Origin: Holosporaceae bacterium | Lineage (GTDB): Bacteria > Pseudomonadota > Alphaproteobacteria > UBA3830 | Assembly (NCBI GenBank): GCA_031269645.1 | Contig: JAISYW010000010.1 | Location: 1 to 9,074 of the forward strand | Reading direction: 5' to 3' | Length of the DNA: 9,074 bases | In this document: positions 1-6,272 of the stretch, piece after piece | Numbering within the stretch: the first letter of the stretch is position 1 | Layout: each line of letters starts with the position of its first letter | Notes under the pieces: generated by a model | Database searches by the model: none | Told to the model about the DNA's origin: nothing | What the model saw: the letters and a program-made list of their open reading frames with translations, nothing else | Program-made: the position numbers and the translations under genes

Positions 1-1
1 T

Positions 2-637
2 CTGAAAGACATATCGAACATTAGAAGACACGATGCAATAAAAGAACTAATGAAAGTTTTAGCAGCATGGTCATCGAAATTTATGGATAAAACCAGCATA
101 ATGTCTGCTTTATCGATCAAAAAACCTACATTCGACTCATATTTTTCCATACTACAGAATATGTTCTTGGTGGATACAGTATCGCCATGGTTGAAAACGG
201 ATTATGAGTATGTATCCAAAAAACCAAAAATATTCATGTCTGACACAGGTCTCATGGCAGAAATATTGGGATGGAATTTAGATCAAATAGAATTTGATCA
301 GGATAAATGCGGTAAATTGATAGAGACTTTTGTGCACAATCAATTGGTGGCAGAAATAGATGCTTGTTCAGGAAAATTTTTTTTGTATCAATATAGAGAC
401 TCCGAAAAAAGAGAAATAGATTTTGTTATACAAAACCGTAATAATGATATCCTTGCGATTGAAGTGAAATCCGGTTCGAATGTATCTGGTGACAGTTTTA
501 AACATATAAAATGGTTCAGAGAAAAAATGTCAAAGAAAATGAATGAGTTTGTCGGAATTGTACTGTACACAGGAAGAAATATTGCCAAATTTGGAGATAA
601 TTTATGGGCCATTCCCATGGATGCTTTGTGGAAGTAA
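2..637 (+). CDS. AAA-type ATP-binding protein with DUF4143 domain, C-terminal part (5' end outside window)
   Basis: The reading frame is open from base 2, before the first ATG at 50, so the gene enters from outside the window and its N-terminal AAA (AAA_14-type) ATPase domain is not visible. The visible part starts with the usual 'DISNIRR' stretch and a winged-helix-like segment. It then shows the family hallmark 'PKIFMSDTGLMAEILG' (bases 221-271). Near the end comes a PD-(D/E)XK nuclease-like core: 'REIDFVI' with Asp codon at 419-421 and 'IEVKSG' with Glu at 461-463 and Lys at 467-469. Proteins of this family are widespread in bacteria and archaea, often multicopy, and have no firmly established role. 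The C-terminus looks intact. About 190 non-coding bases follow, with no convincing terminator. Confidence 0.9.
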   Translation: MKDISNIRRHDAIKELMKVLAAWSSKFMDKTSIMSALSIKKPTFDSYFSILQNMFLVDTVSPWLKTDYEYVSKKPKIFMSDTGLMAEILGWNLDQIEFDQDKCGKLIETFVHNQLVAEIDACSGKFFLYQYRDSEKREIDFVIQNRNNDILAIEVKSGSNVSGDSFKHIKWFREKMSKKMNEFVGIVLYTGRNIAKFGDNLWAIPMDALWK

Positions 638-830
638 TTATCATGTTCGTTAAAGGATTAGCGCTTATTTTCCAGGGTTTTTAGATTATTTTCTGATCAA
701 AAGATGAGATCCATGCGTCAGTTTGCTGAAATCAGCTCATAGAAAATTAGTATTTTTTTGTAAAACTTTTAACTTTTTCTTAAGTTATTTTTAAGATCAT
801 GGTTAATGAAGTAAATTTAAACATAATAAT
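638..830. other. Intergenic gap before the deaminase-like gene
   Basis: This AT-rich stretch holds no ORF that I can support. A short perfect palindrome GCTGAAATCAGC lies near 726-737, flanked more widely by ATGAG and CTCAT, with a T-run after it (753-759). This could be a weak terminator or a regulatory hairpin. CTTAA and TTAAG form another short inverted repeat near 779-795. No well-spaced sigma-70 promoter for the gene at 831 was found. Confidence 0.35.
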
Positions 831-2804
831 ATGCCAAAAAAATTGCAAGAAATAATGAGAATTATATTATACGGTATTTTTACATTAATTTATGCGAACA
901 AAGCAATTTGCGCTCCATGGAGCCCTAATACTAGAGAGCATCTTTTCGGTACACAGCATGCAGCCACCATTGAAGATGAAGGTTTTAGATGGAGGAATAC
1001 TTTTACTTTTAATTTACAAGATCATCTTGGCAATGGCTTAAACATACAGAATTGGGAATTTAATGGAGTTATACAATGGAATACTCTACAACATCCTGAG
1101 ATATTTTTTATGCCAGCAGCAAATTGGCAACAAAATGCTACTCCGGATATTATTCATCGACATTTGGCTAATATTGTGCACAACGTGAATAGAATTCACA
1201 GATGGAGCTGTGTAAGCGCGTCTGCAGCCGCAGTGACCATCGTTGTTGAAAATCCAGTAGGAACATTCAATGCTTACTCGAAAGTGATTACCAGCAATGC
1301 AAATAGAGTCTACGTAGCGAAAATTGAAGCTGGTAATATTACAAATGATGTCATTACTTATTGCGTTAACAATGTAAACGTAGATGCATTTAATGAACTC
1401 TTAGGCTGCAATCTTCTACATGGATATAATTGTACCGAAGGAAAGCTCTTATACAACATTTTACAAGCAATAAGATTGGGATGGAACATTGATCAATTAC
1501 TAGTTCGAGCAGGAGGAGGTGCAAATCGTCAAGCAATTAGGCTCATCGTCCTCCACATAGGAACATCTATGGATCCGTGTGCCCGTTGTACTAGGTGTCT
1601 TGCAGGACTTTCAAGAAGGATAAATTATGGAAATAATACTGATGCACAAGATAATCCAAGAGGGTTAAATAATTTTAATGGTATAAATGCTAAATTTCTT
1701 ATAGAAGTATCATCTGGGGGCCACTACCTGACTAAATCAACAGAAGTTGATAATTTTGCAAGGTATGGTTATGGTCTTTGCTCTCATACTGAATGCGCTG
1801 GGCATGATGGACAAGAGGGCGCAGCAATAAATATTCGATTGCGAGATCCTGGTATTCCAATTCATGCTCCGCCACACCCACTTCCGGCTGCATTTGTTGC
1901 ACCGATAATTAATGGTCATGCTGTGCTTGAACATGTTGTGCCAGCAGTTCATGCTAATTTGTTTGTTCCAGCTGTATTTGCTGTAAACGGTGCGAATATA
2001 GTACAGAATATTGCGCTGGTAAATACAGCAGCTCAAGCATTGTTTAACCAAATTCGTGTGATGCTTACTGCGCATATTACAGTTGCAGATATACGCGAAC
2101 GCCTTGCTCCGATATTGAATGCTTTCGTTACGGCTGCTGCCATTCCTGCTGGAAATCTCACAAATGCTATAAATGAACTCGCCCTCAATGCAAATCAACA
2201 TAATGTTCAGAATGTTCTGAATTTATTTTATGGTGGCGAATACGTTTTACAACCTATCATCGCTGCTAATCACCAGATTTTTGCGAACAGTGTAATGAAT
2301 GGATTAATCCTTCTTGCTGACGATGTTGCATGTGTTGCTGGACACAACGCTGATCGCAACAATATGCTCAATACCATTGTAACACACCTGACCGCATTTA
2401 GAGATGCAGGATTTGCATATCCAGGTGATGCTGCTGGAGCTGCTGCATATGCAACATTCTTGGGCGCGGCAACTACAGTTAACGCCCAAGCGCTGGCTAA
2501 TGCCCTACATATTGGAATAGGACCAGTTCTGGCAGCTCCCGCTCCTGCACAAGCGTTATTTATACCTGGCGGTACTGCTGCAGGATGGGAATTTGATCAC
2601 TCTTTTCCGCCATATATAGTTTTAGGAAGAACAGAAAGCGTGCCAGATGAAATCAGAGCCCCTATATACAATGGTTTAATTAGGTATCATTGTGGTACAA
2701 TTCAAGCGGGTGCACCTAATCAACATATAGGAGATACTCAGGCGCATAATGCTCCCGTTGCACGAAATCATGATTGCCGAATTAATTTGCCAGCAATAAA
2801 TTAA
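831..2804 (+). CDS. Exported deaminase-fold protein (putative toxin/effector), 657 aa
   Basis: This is an uncharacterised protein with a probable N-terminal export signal: a short basic start and a hydrophobic run (residues 9-22), with possible cleavage near residues 22-28. The central part carries the metal-binding signature of the nucleoside/nucleic-acid deaminase superfamily. A Cys-x-Glu motif (Cys201, Thr202, Glu203) heads a predicted helix. A hydrophobic strand then leads into Pro-Cys-x-x-Cys (Pro249, Cys250, Cys253), 49 residues after Cys201. Another strand-like segment follows ('AKFLIEVSSG'). In this superfamily the three Cys/His residues bind zinc and the Glu shuttles protons during hydrolytic deamination. 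A Pro-rich linker (residues 343-352) joins an Ala/Asn-rich C-terminal half (about 353-657) that I do not recognise. The start is uncertain: ATG at 831 has no clear Shine-Dalgarno, and ATG at 855 also leaves a good signal sequence. Export and deaminase fold are inferred from motifs; the substrate is unknown. Confidence 0.8.
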   Translation: MPKKLQEIMRIILYGIFTLIYANKAICAPWSPNTREHLFGTQHAATIEDEGFRWRNTFTFNLQDHLGNGLNIQNWEFNGVIQWNTLQHPEIFFMPAANWQQNATPDIIHRHLANIVHNVNRIHRWSCVSASAAAVTIVVENPVGTFNAYSKVITSNANRVYVAKIEAGNITNDVITYCVNNVNVDAFNELLGCNLLHGYNCTEGKLLYNILQAIRLGWNIDQLLVRAGGGANRQAIRLIVLHIGTSMDPCARCTRCLAGLSRRINYGNNTDAQDNPRGLNNFNGINAKFLIEVSSGGHYLTKSTEVDNFARYGYGLCSHTECAGHDGQEGAAINIRLRDPGIPIHAPPHPLPAAFVAPIINGHAVLEHVVPAVHANLFVPAVFAVNGANIVQNIALVNTAAQALFNQIRVMLTAHITVADIRERLAPILNAFVTAAAIPAGNLTNAINELALNANQHNVQNVLNLFYGGEYVLQPIIAANHQIFANSVMNGLILLADDVACVAGHNADRNNMLNTIVTHLTAFRDAGFAYPGDAAGAAAYATFLGAATTVNAQALANALHIGIGPVLAAPAPAQALFIPGGTAAGWEFDHSFPPYIVLGRTESVPDEIRAPIYNGLIRYHCGTIQAGAPNQHIGDTQAHNAPVARNHDCRINLPAIN

Positions 2805-2805
2805 T

Positions 2806-2834
2806 TTGCGTGTGTGATCAAAAGTTGATATAAT
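2806..2834 (+). promoter_or_regulatory. Sigma-70-type promoter for the 205-aa secreted protein gene
   Basis: A perfect -10 hexamer TATAAT lies at 2829-2834. It is preceded at exactly 17 bases by a weak -35 element TTGCGT (2806-2811). The promoter begins just after the stop codon of the deaminase-like gene and sits 25 bases before the next ATG, so the second gene probably has its own transcript. Confidence 0.55.
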
Positions 2835-2845
2835 TTTACTTAAAC

Positions 2846-2854
2846 AAGGAGGTG
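2846..2854 (+). promoter_or_regulatory. Strong Shine-Dalgarno sequence
   Basis: AAGGAGGTG is a near-perfect match to the 16S anti-Shine-Dalgarno. It ends 5 bases before ATG 2860 and fixes that start. The upstream deaminase-like gene has no comparable site. Confidence 0.8.
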
Positions 2855-2859
2855 CGTAT

Positions 2860-3477
2860 ATGAAAAAGATGCTTATGTTCTTAGTTGCGAATGCCGTTTT
2901 AGTTTTTAGTTGTGATGCTGGTCTTGTTGATATAACAGACAAAAGGTCTGAGTACCTAAGCAAACTTAACGAAGTAAGAGAAACTTTGTTTGGAGATAGC
3001 TCCATAGAAGTTTCTTGTAAAGCAAGGTTAGCCGCTGTCAGCGCAGAACTGAGTAAAGAAGAAGGAATTGACTTCCAACAGGTAACGTCCGATGTCTTTG
3101 ATGTTTTGCCTGAAGTTTCCAATAGTGCAGGAACTCATTTGTTAAACAAAATAGCCGTGTTTTCAGTTTTTCATCTTTTAAAAAGCGGAGTGTATAATTT
3201 CGTTGGAGCTTCGTTTTATCCAGAAGAAGAAGACTTGGCAGATATTAAAATAGAAGGCCAGCCCTTGACTTCGTCTGATTTTAGGGAGATTCAAGAAACC
3301 TTGCAAAGAAGACTTGAAACAGAAGGGAAGTTACCACGTACTTCAATTGCCTTTGAAAATGTAGTAAAGACCATTGTAAAAAGGCGACCAACATCTGCTC
3401 TGGAAATTCTACATGGCCAACCTCGCTTGAAATCTGCAGACGCAACGTTGCGCGCAAAAGCTACGGATAATTTATAA
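2860..3477 (+). CDS. Hypothetical secreted or lipid-anchored protein, 205 aa
   Basis: I do not recognise a family. The N-terminus is a typical signal sequence: Lys-Lys at residues 2-3, a hydrophobic core at 4-16, then 'VFSC' around Cys18. This could be a loose lipobox giving a lipoprotein, or signal peptidase I could cut after Ala20 ('SCDA|G'). The mature part is soluble-looking and charged, with helix-rich stretches and a hydrophobic patch at about residues 90-112. Only Cys18 and Cys53 are seen in the parts examined. It begins 55 bases after the deaminase-like gene on the same strand, with its own promoter and ribosome binding site. It could act with that protein, or simply be another exported protein. 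The ORF looks intact and ends where the mobile-gene remains begin. Confidence 0.8.
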   Translation: MKKMLMFLVANAVLVFSCDAGLVDITDKRSEYLSKLNEVRETLFGDSSIEVSCKARLAAVSAELSKEEGIDFQQVTSDVFDVLPEVSNSAGTHLLNKIAVFSVFHLLKSGVYNFVGASFYPEEEDLADIKIEGQPLTSSDFREIQETLQRRLETEGKLPRTSIAFENVVKTIVKRRPTSALEILHGQPRLKSADATLRAKATDNL

Positions 3478-3504
3478 ATCTTGAAGTATATCAATGGTGT
3501 TCTA

Positions 3505-3717
3505 GTCGTAGTTCGCAATCTCCTACATGTTCAGGTGTTTCGGGAGGTATCCGTTCGTTCATGATAGTGGCTTTTATTTTATGGCTGAAAAAAAGCTATT
3601 GATCAAGACCATGGCAGCGCATACTTTAGAGAGATTGTGCATCTTGCAGAATTGTGAAAGCGTTGTAATGCCTTTTATAGCAGCTAGTTTTCCGGCTTTT
3701 GCGCTACGATTCCTCAT
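3505..3717 (-). pseudogene. Degenerate second copy of a serine recombinase C-terminal tail
   Basis: Reading the minus strand gives 'ITTLSQFCKMHNLSK' and then 'SAIK', ending at TAA (3576-3574). After a frame change it gives 'GYLPKHLNM' (3552-3526), a TAG stop, and 'EIANYD'. These pieces align in order with the better-preserved neighbouring tail at 3742-4224: 'ISYAQFCLQHKISQR', 'SPKIK', 'GYVPKHLNI', 'DITN'. At DNA level, about 3521-3600 resembles 3821-3900. The copy has at least one frameshift and one nonsense codon and lacks everything upstream, so it is a fossil of a duplicated or separately inserted recombinase. The plus-strand ORF over this stretch is only its antisense shadow. Confidence 0.7.
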
Positions 3718-3741
3718 AATTTACACAAAAATTGAACATGA

Positions 3742-4224
3742 TTATACTTCATATGAGTTTTTATTGAAGCACCACGCCTCTTGCTCGCTCCATATCGCTG
3801 AGAATCTGCAATTAGTGATGTCCTGTATGTTCAAGTGTTTTGGGACGTAGCCTTCGACGATGGCTTTTTTTATTTTCGGACTCAGGTTATTGAGAGAGAT
3901 TAGCGAGCGCAGGTATCGTTGTGAGATTTTGTGTTGCAGGCAGAATTGGGCGTAGGAGATTCCGACGGCGTTTGTCAGTTGGTCTTCCAGGATGCGGGCT
4001 CTGGCCAGTAATTTCATGAGATGAGTTCTTGCAAAGTAGTCGTCGGGTTTGATTATGTTGGGTTTTCTGCCGACTCTCGTGTCGATTTTCAGCGGAATGA
4101 AGACTTCTTTCGTCAAACGTGACGTTTGATCCGTTGATTTTGCATCATTCTGTTGCAACTTTTGAGTAACAATTGCTTCCGATGTCAGCAAACCCGAGCA
4201 ATTCTTCCTTACTTCGTTTTTCAT
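3742..4224 (-). pseudogene. C-terminal tail module of a large serine recombinase, 160 aa
   Basis: From about residue 70 onward this ORF resembles the extreme C-terminus of large serine recombinases common in Alphaproteobacteria. It has 'KLLARARILEDQL' (residues 71-83), a helix-turn-helix-like segment 'ISYAQFCLQHKISQRYL' (89-105), 'LSPKIKKAIVEG' (114-125) and 'WSEQEAW' (145-151). Its ATG overlaps the stop of the preceding coiled-coil piece in the sequence ATGA (4224-4221). It is therefore either a genuine translationally coupled second ORF or the product of a frameshift splitting one protein. I favour a broken recombinase, because the upstream parts are also damaged and the catalytic domain is missing. 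It could still be expressed as a small DNA-binding protein. Confidence 0.65.
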
Positions 4225-4552
4225 GCCGAGAGCTCCACGAATAAATTATCAAATCCGCTCAAGTTTAAATGCAATTTGATGCCGTTTTCTTTTATTTCCA
4301 CGGACTCAACGAGCATTCGGACGATTTTCTCTTGTTCTGCCTGGTAGAGATAATTCCAGGCTTCGTTGAGGTTTTTCAGAGCCGTCATGAGTTCCTCTTT
4401 TTTGAGGTCTTTGCGCTGTTCGGCCAATCGATTCAGGTTCACGACGACTTCCGGCGATTTGATGATTTTGAAGACCTCTTCGATAATACTCTGCTTCACA
4501 GGCTCTGCCGAAATGTTTTTGTGAGGCGATGAGCAGGTCTTATATTTTCAGA
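4221..4552 (-). pseudogene. Serine recombinase coiled-coil region fragment
   Basis: In minus-strand order this follows the zinc-ribbon fragment in a different frame. It reads 'KYKTCSS...', 'AEPVKQSIIEEVFKII', then a Leu/Lys/Glu-rich helix and 'YLYQAEQEKIVRMLVESVEI' (the typical 'AEQ.kIv..LVe.V.i' stretch), ending in 'LFVELSA'. This is the coiled-coil arm that sits between zinc ribbon and tail in large serine recombinases. A GTG at 4499 is the first start-like codon, but homology extends back to about 4550, so the fragment begins at a frameshift and not at a real start. The break lies at the A-run on the minus strand (4548-4545): one extra A would account for it, giving 'NHLKYKTC' when repaired. 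Confidence 0.75.
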
Positions 4553-4773
4553 TGATTGAGACACGTATAGTAGCGATATATGAGACCGTGATTATTGGAA
4601 CAACCGTGTCTCATCAGTGCGCCACAGCTACAGTGGATAATCCCCCTCAGAAACGATGGAGCCATGTAGCGCGGCTTCCTTTGTCCAGTCGCGTTTTTCT
4701 TGAAGATGCCCTGCGCTGCATTCCAGGTCTCTTCGTCGAAAAATAAAACGTCGACATAGTCTTCCTTATTCAA
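4540..4773 (-). pseudogene. Serine recombinase zinc-ribbon fragment fused to IS630 remnant
   Basis: Using a TTG at 4773, the frame contains 'EETWNAAQGIFKKN' (residues 14-27) and 'SFLRGIIHCSCGALM' (40-54), then 'YRYYTC' (66-71). This is the recombinase domain plus zinc beta-ribbon (Cys48, Cys50, Cys71, then Cys in 'KYKTC' beyond the frameshift) of large serine recombinases. The resolvase catalytic domain with its nucleophilic serine, normally N-terminal, is absent. Just upstream lies IS630-like sequence on the same strand, so the first 10-14 codons ('NKEDYVDVLFFDE') may belong to the transposase. The frame ends at TAA 4542-4540 through a one-base frameshift. The remnant cannot recombine DNA. 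Confidence 0.75.
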
Positions 4774-4774
4774 C

Positions 4775-5254
4775 TCATGGTTGATGTTTTTTTAAAGTAT
4801 CCACTTTATCTTTGTCCTGCTTATAATGCTGCGGACGAGGCGTTATATAAGAATACCTCATCTTTTGAATCTCTCTGTGTATGCTGCTTTTGCTTATTCT
4901 CTTCCCGCAAATCTCCTCTGCTTTTTGCACTAAAAAGTTGATCATGACCTGAGAATTCTCATCAATAATTTTCTTGAGAACTTCTCTGTCTAAGTCGTTT
5001 AAGATGGTTTTTCAACGACGATCGGGGGGAGATTTTAATTTCTCCAATTTGCTTGATAAAAATTCTTAATCCAAGAAGTTAGAGTCTTGTGAGTTACATC
5101 GTAAATTTTTGCTACTTCCGAAATACCGTGCTCGCAGGCTGCTATTATCGCCTCCAACTTCCTCGCGACCAAAGCATTCTTACCTAATCCCCCTCAATTC
5201 TTCTTTCGCGATTTGGGACAATTCATCGCTCAAATAACTCGATTTCTTGGACAT
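4775..5254 (-). pseudogene. IS630-family transposase, N-terminal half, degenerate
   Basis: The minus strand starts at ATG 5254 behind a good AGGAGG (5266-5261) with 'MSKKSSYLSDEL'. Restoring frame gives 'LGKNALVARKLEAII', a helix-turn-helix 'HGISEVAKIYDVTHKTLTSW', a linker 'KLEKLKSPPDRR', a second winged-helix part 'ENSQVMINFLVQKAEEI', and 'SYITPRPQHYKQDKDKVDTL'. These are the N-terminal DNA-binding domains of IS630/Tc1-type transposases. Lesions I can place: one extra G in the run opposite 5189-5193, one missing T in the run opposite 5058-5062, an in-frame TGA at 5014-5012, and a TGA at 4777-4775. The DDE catalytic half is gone, replaced by recombinase sequence. The relic cannot move on its own. 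Confidence 0.75.
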
Positions 5255-5472
5255 CTGCAACCTCCTATAATGTTAACAAAAAAATTATAGCAATAACGAC
5301 AAAATATTATCGGTAGTTAAGAACGGGAAATGGTATTATCTTCCTTGTTTAATATTACTTCTTCTTTTAGTGCTCCACTATATGGGACCATACAGGTAGG
5401 TAGTTAGTTATCTACTTGATTTTTTGTTGGCAACATTTTAGACTGACACACATATATTACCGGGAGCGATGT
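5255..5472. other. Intergenic gap between IS630 relic and rpmH
   Basis: No gene is visible. The left part is the 5' flank of the transposase relic and should hold one end of the former IS, but its partner end is lost, so I cannot define the inverted repeat. The right part should contain the rpmH promoter. A candidate is TTGATT (5416-5421), 17 bases, TAGACT (5439-5444). An 11-base perfect inverted repeat TGTTGGCAACA lies between them at 5425-5435. The stretch TAGGTAGTTAGTTATCTACTT near 5400 can form a short weak stem before a T-run. Confidence 0.4.
5416..5444 (+). promoter_or_regulatory. Candidate promoter of rpmH-rnpA-yidD
   Basis: TTGATT (4 of 6 to consensus), a 17-base spacer and TAGACT (4 of 6) would start transcription about 20 bases before the rpmH ATG. 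An alternative is TTGGCA at 5427-5432 with a poorly spaced TATATT at 5453-5458. The choice is tentative. Confidence 0.3.
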
Positions 5473-5604
5473 ATGGCAAAGCCGACTTATAATCCGAGCA
5501 GAATAATCCGCAAGCGTAGGCATGGTTTTAGGGCGAGAACTCTCGCGGGGGGGCGCGTTTTAAAATCAAGACGAGCGAAAGGGCGCTTGCGGCTGTCGGC
5601 GTAG
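5473..5604 (+). CDS. rpmH: 50S ribosomal protein L34
   Basis: This encodes a 43-residue, highly basic protein, about the usual L34 length. It has the family core '[10 protein letters not shown]' (residues 13-22) and the C-terminal '[11 protein letters not shown]'. L34 is a small late-assembling protein of the large subunit that binds 23S rRNA. The start is ATG 5473 (MAKPTYNPS), not the in-frame ATG at 5416, because L34 proteins begin here and GGGAG at 5462-5466 is well placed. It is a little shorter than many homologues between 'FRAR' and 'GGRVL'. It is the first gene of the conserved rpmH-rnpA-yidD cluster; rnpA starts six bases after its stop. Confidence 0.97.
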   Translation: MAKPTYNPSRIIRKRRHGFRARTLAGGRVLKSRRAKGRLRLSA

Positions 5605-5610
5605 CTTCTT

Positions 5611-5964
5611 TTGAAAAAGTTCTTTCATATTCGCAAAAGAAAAGATTTTCTTAGGACCTCGTCTTCGGGGTTTTATTTTAGGACCGACCTTTTTTTGGCG
5701 CAGGCGGGTCGCAACGCTTCGGGAATATTTCGCGTTGGTTTTACGGCCTCCAAAAAGGTTGGTAACGCCGTTGTTAGAAATAGGTGTAAGAGAAGAATGC
5801 GGGCAGTCGCCGATTTGATATTGCCAAAAAACGGCGTCATCGGATTAGATTACGTTTTTATCGCCAAAAAACCCATATTTAACGCAAATTGGAATATAAT
5901 CGTTGGTTCGGCGTTAAAAGCCGTGGGTTTTTTAAATAATAAAATACAAAAATGCAAAAGTTAA
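5611..5964 (+). CDS. rnpA: Ribonuclease P protein component
   Basis: This 117-residue basic protein is the protein subunit of RNase P. With the M1-type RNA it removes 5' leaders from pre-tRNAs. The signature RNR box 'GNAVVRNRCKRRMR' spans residues 51-64, preceded by 'RVGFTASKKV', and 'YVFIAKKP' occurs later, as in the family. The start is the TTG codon at 5611 (MKKFFHIRKRKDF), six bases after rpmH. There is no clear Shine-Dalgarno, so translation may be coupled to rpmH. Its 3' end overlaps yidD by 13 bases. Length is normal and no damage is seen. Confidence 0.95.
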   Translation: MKKFFHIRKRKDFLRTSSSGFYFRTDLFLAQAGRNASGIFRVGFTASKKVGNAVVRNRCKRRMRAVADLILPKNGVIGLDYVFIAKKPIFNANWNIIVGSALKAVGFLNNKIQKCKS

Positions 5965-6158
5965 TCATTCTATTAGTCAGATTTTATCAAAAAACGACTT
6001 CTTGTTATCTGAAATCGCAATGCAAATTTTATCCGTCATGCTCAGAATACGCGATTTTAGCTCTGAAACAGTATGGAATCATAAAGGGAATCGCAAAAAG
6101 CCTCTTTCGATTGATAAGATGTCATCCTTTTGCAAAAAATAAGATCGATTTTCCTTAA
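5952..6158 (+). CDS. yidD: Membrane protein insertion efficiency factor YidD
   Basis: This is a 68-residue protein of the YidD (DUF37) family, near the lower end of family length. It has 'CKFYPSCSEYA' (residues 24-34) and 'RLIRCHPF' (53-60), the two diagnostic motifs with Cys24, Cys30 and Cys57. An amphipathic or hydrophobic N-terminal helix covers residues 3-13. YidD acts at the inner membrane and assists insertion of membrane proteins, functionally linked to YidC and SecYEG. It starts inside the end of rnpA, the usual coupling. Normally yidC follows, but here no yidC is found within the window. Confidence 0.95.
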   Translation: MQKLIILLVRFYQKTTSCYLKSQCKFYPSCSEYAILALKQYGIIKGIAKSLFRLIRCHPFAKNKIDFP

Positions 6159-6243
6159 TCATATTAAACATTGATGCGACGCAGACTTTCTTATTCTTGA
6201 TTGCTTAAAATATCTGAACGAATAGCGAACGTATACGACGAGA

Positions 6244-6272
6244 TTGCATTATTCGGTTATATTCTGTATTAT
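6244..6272 (+). promoter_or_regulatory. Candidate promoter of the rplI operon
   Basis: TTGCAT (6244-6249), a 17-base spacer and TATTAT (6267-6272, 5 of 6 to the -10 consensus) lie about 70 bases before rplI. The leader would contain CACTCGCTCGGGAGTTTTG, a short GC-rich stem followed by Ts, too weak to call a terminator or regulator with confidence. The rest of 6159-6343 holds no gene. Confidence 0.45.

Noticed and set aside
1737..2201. 154-residue minus-strand ORF inside the deaminase-like gene
   Set aside because: Antisense to a well-supported gene; its composition is the odd Ser/Asn/Cys mix expected of a shadow frame.
2676..3122. 148-residue minus-strand ORF across the two secreted-protein genes
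   Set aside because: Antisense to both genes and to the promoter between them; no motif or ribosome binding site.
3527..3850. 107-residue plus-strand ORF
   Set aside because: Antisense to the recombinase-tail remains; its repeated 'MFRCFG'/'MFKCFG' ends merely reflect the duplicated DNA.
4269..4532. 87-residue plus-strand ORF
   Set aside because: Phe-rich antisense shadow of the recombinase coiled-coil fragment.
5408..5416. DnaA-box-like TTATCTACT upstream of rpmH, suggesting an origin
   Set aside because: Two mismatches to the consensus, no cluster of boxes, and no dnaA in the window.
5416..5472. N-terminal extension of L34 from ATG 5416
   Set aside because: L34 proteins start at the MAKPTYNPS position, which has its own GGGAG ribosome binding site; the extension overlaps the likely promoter.
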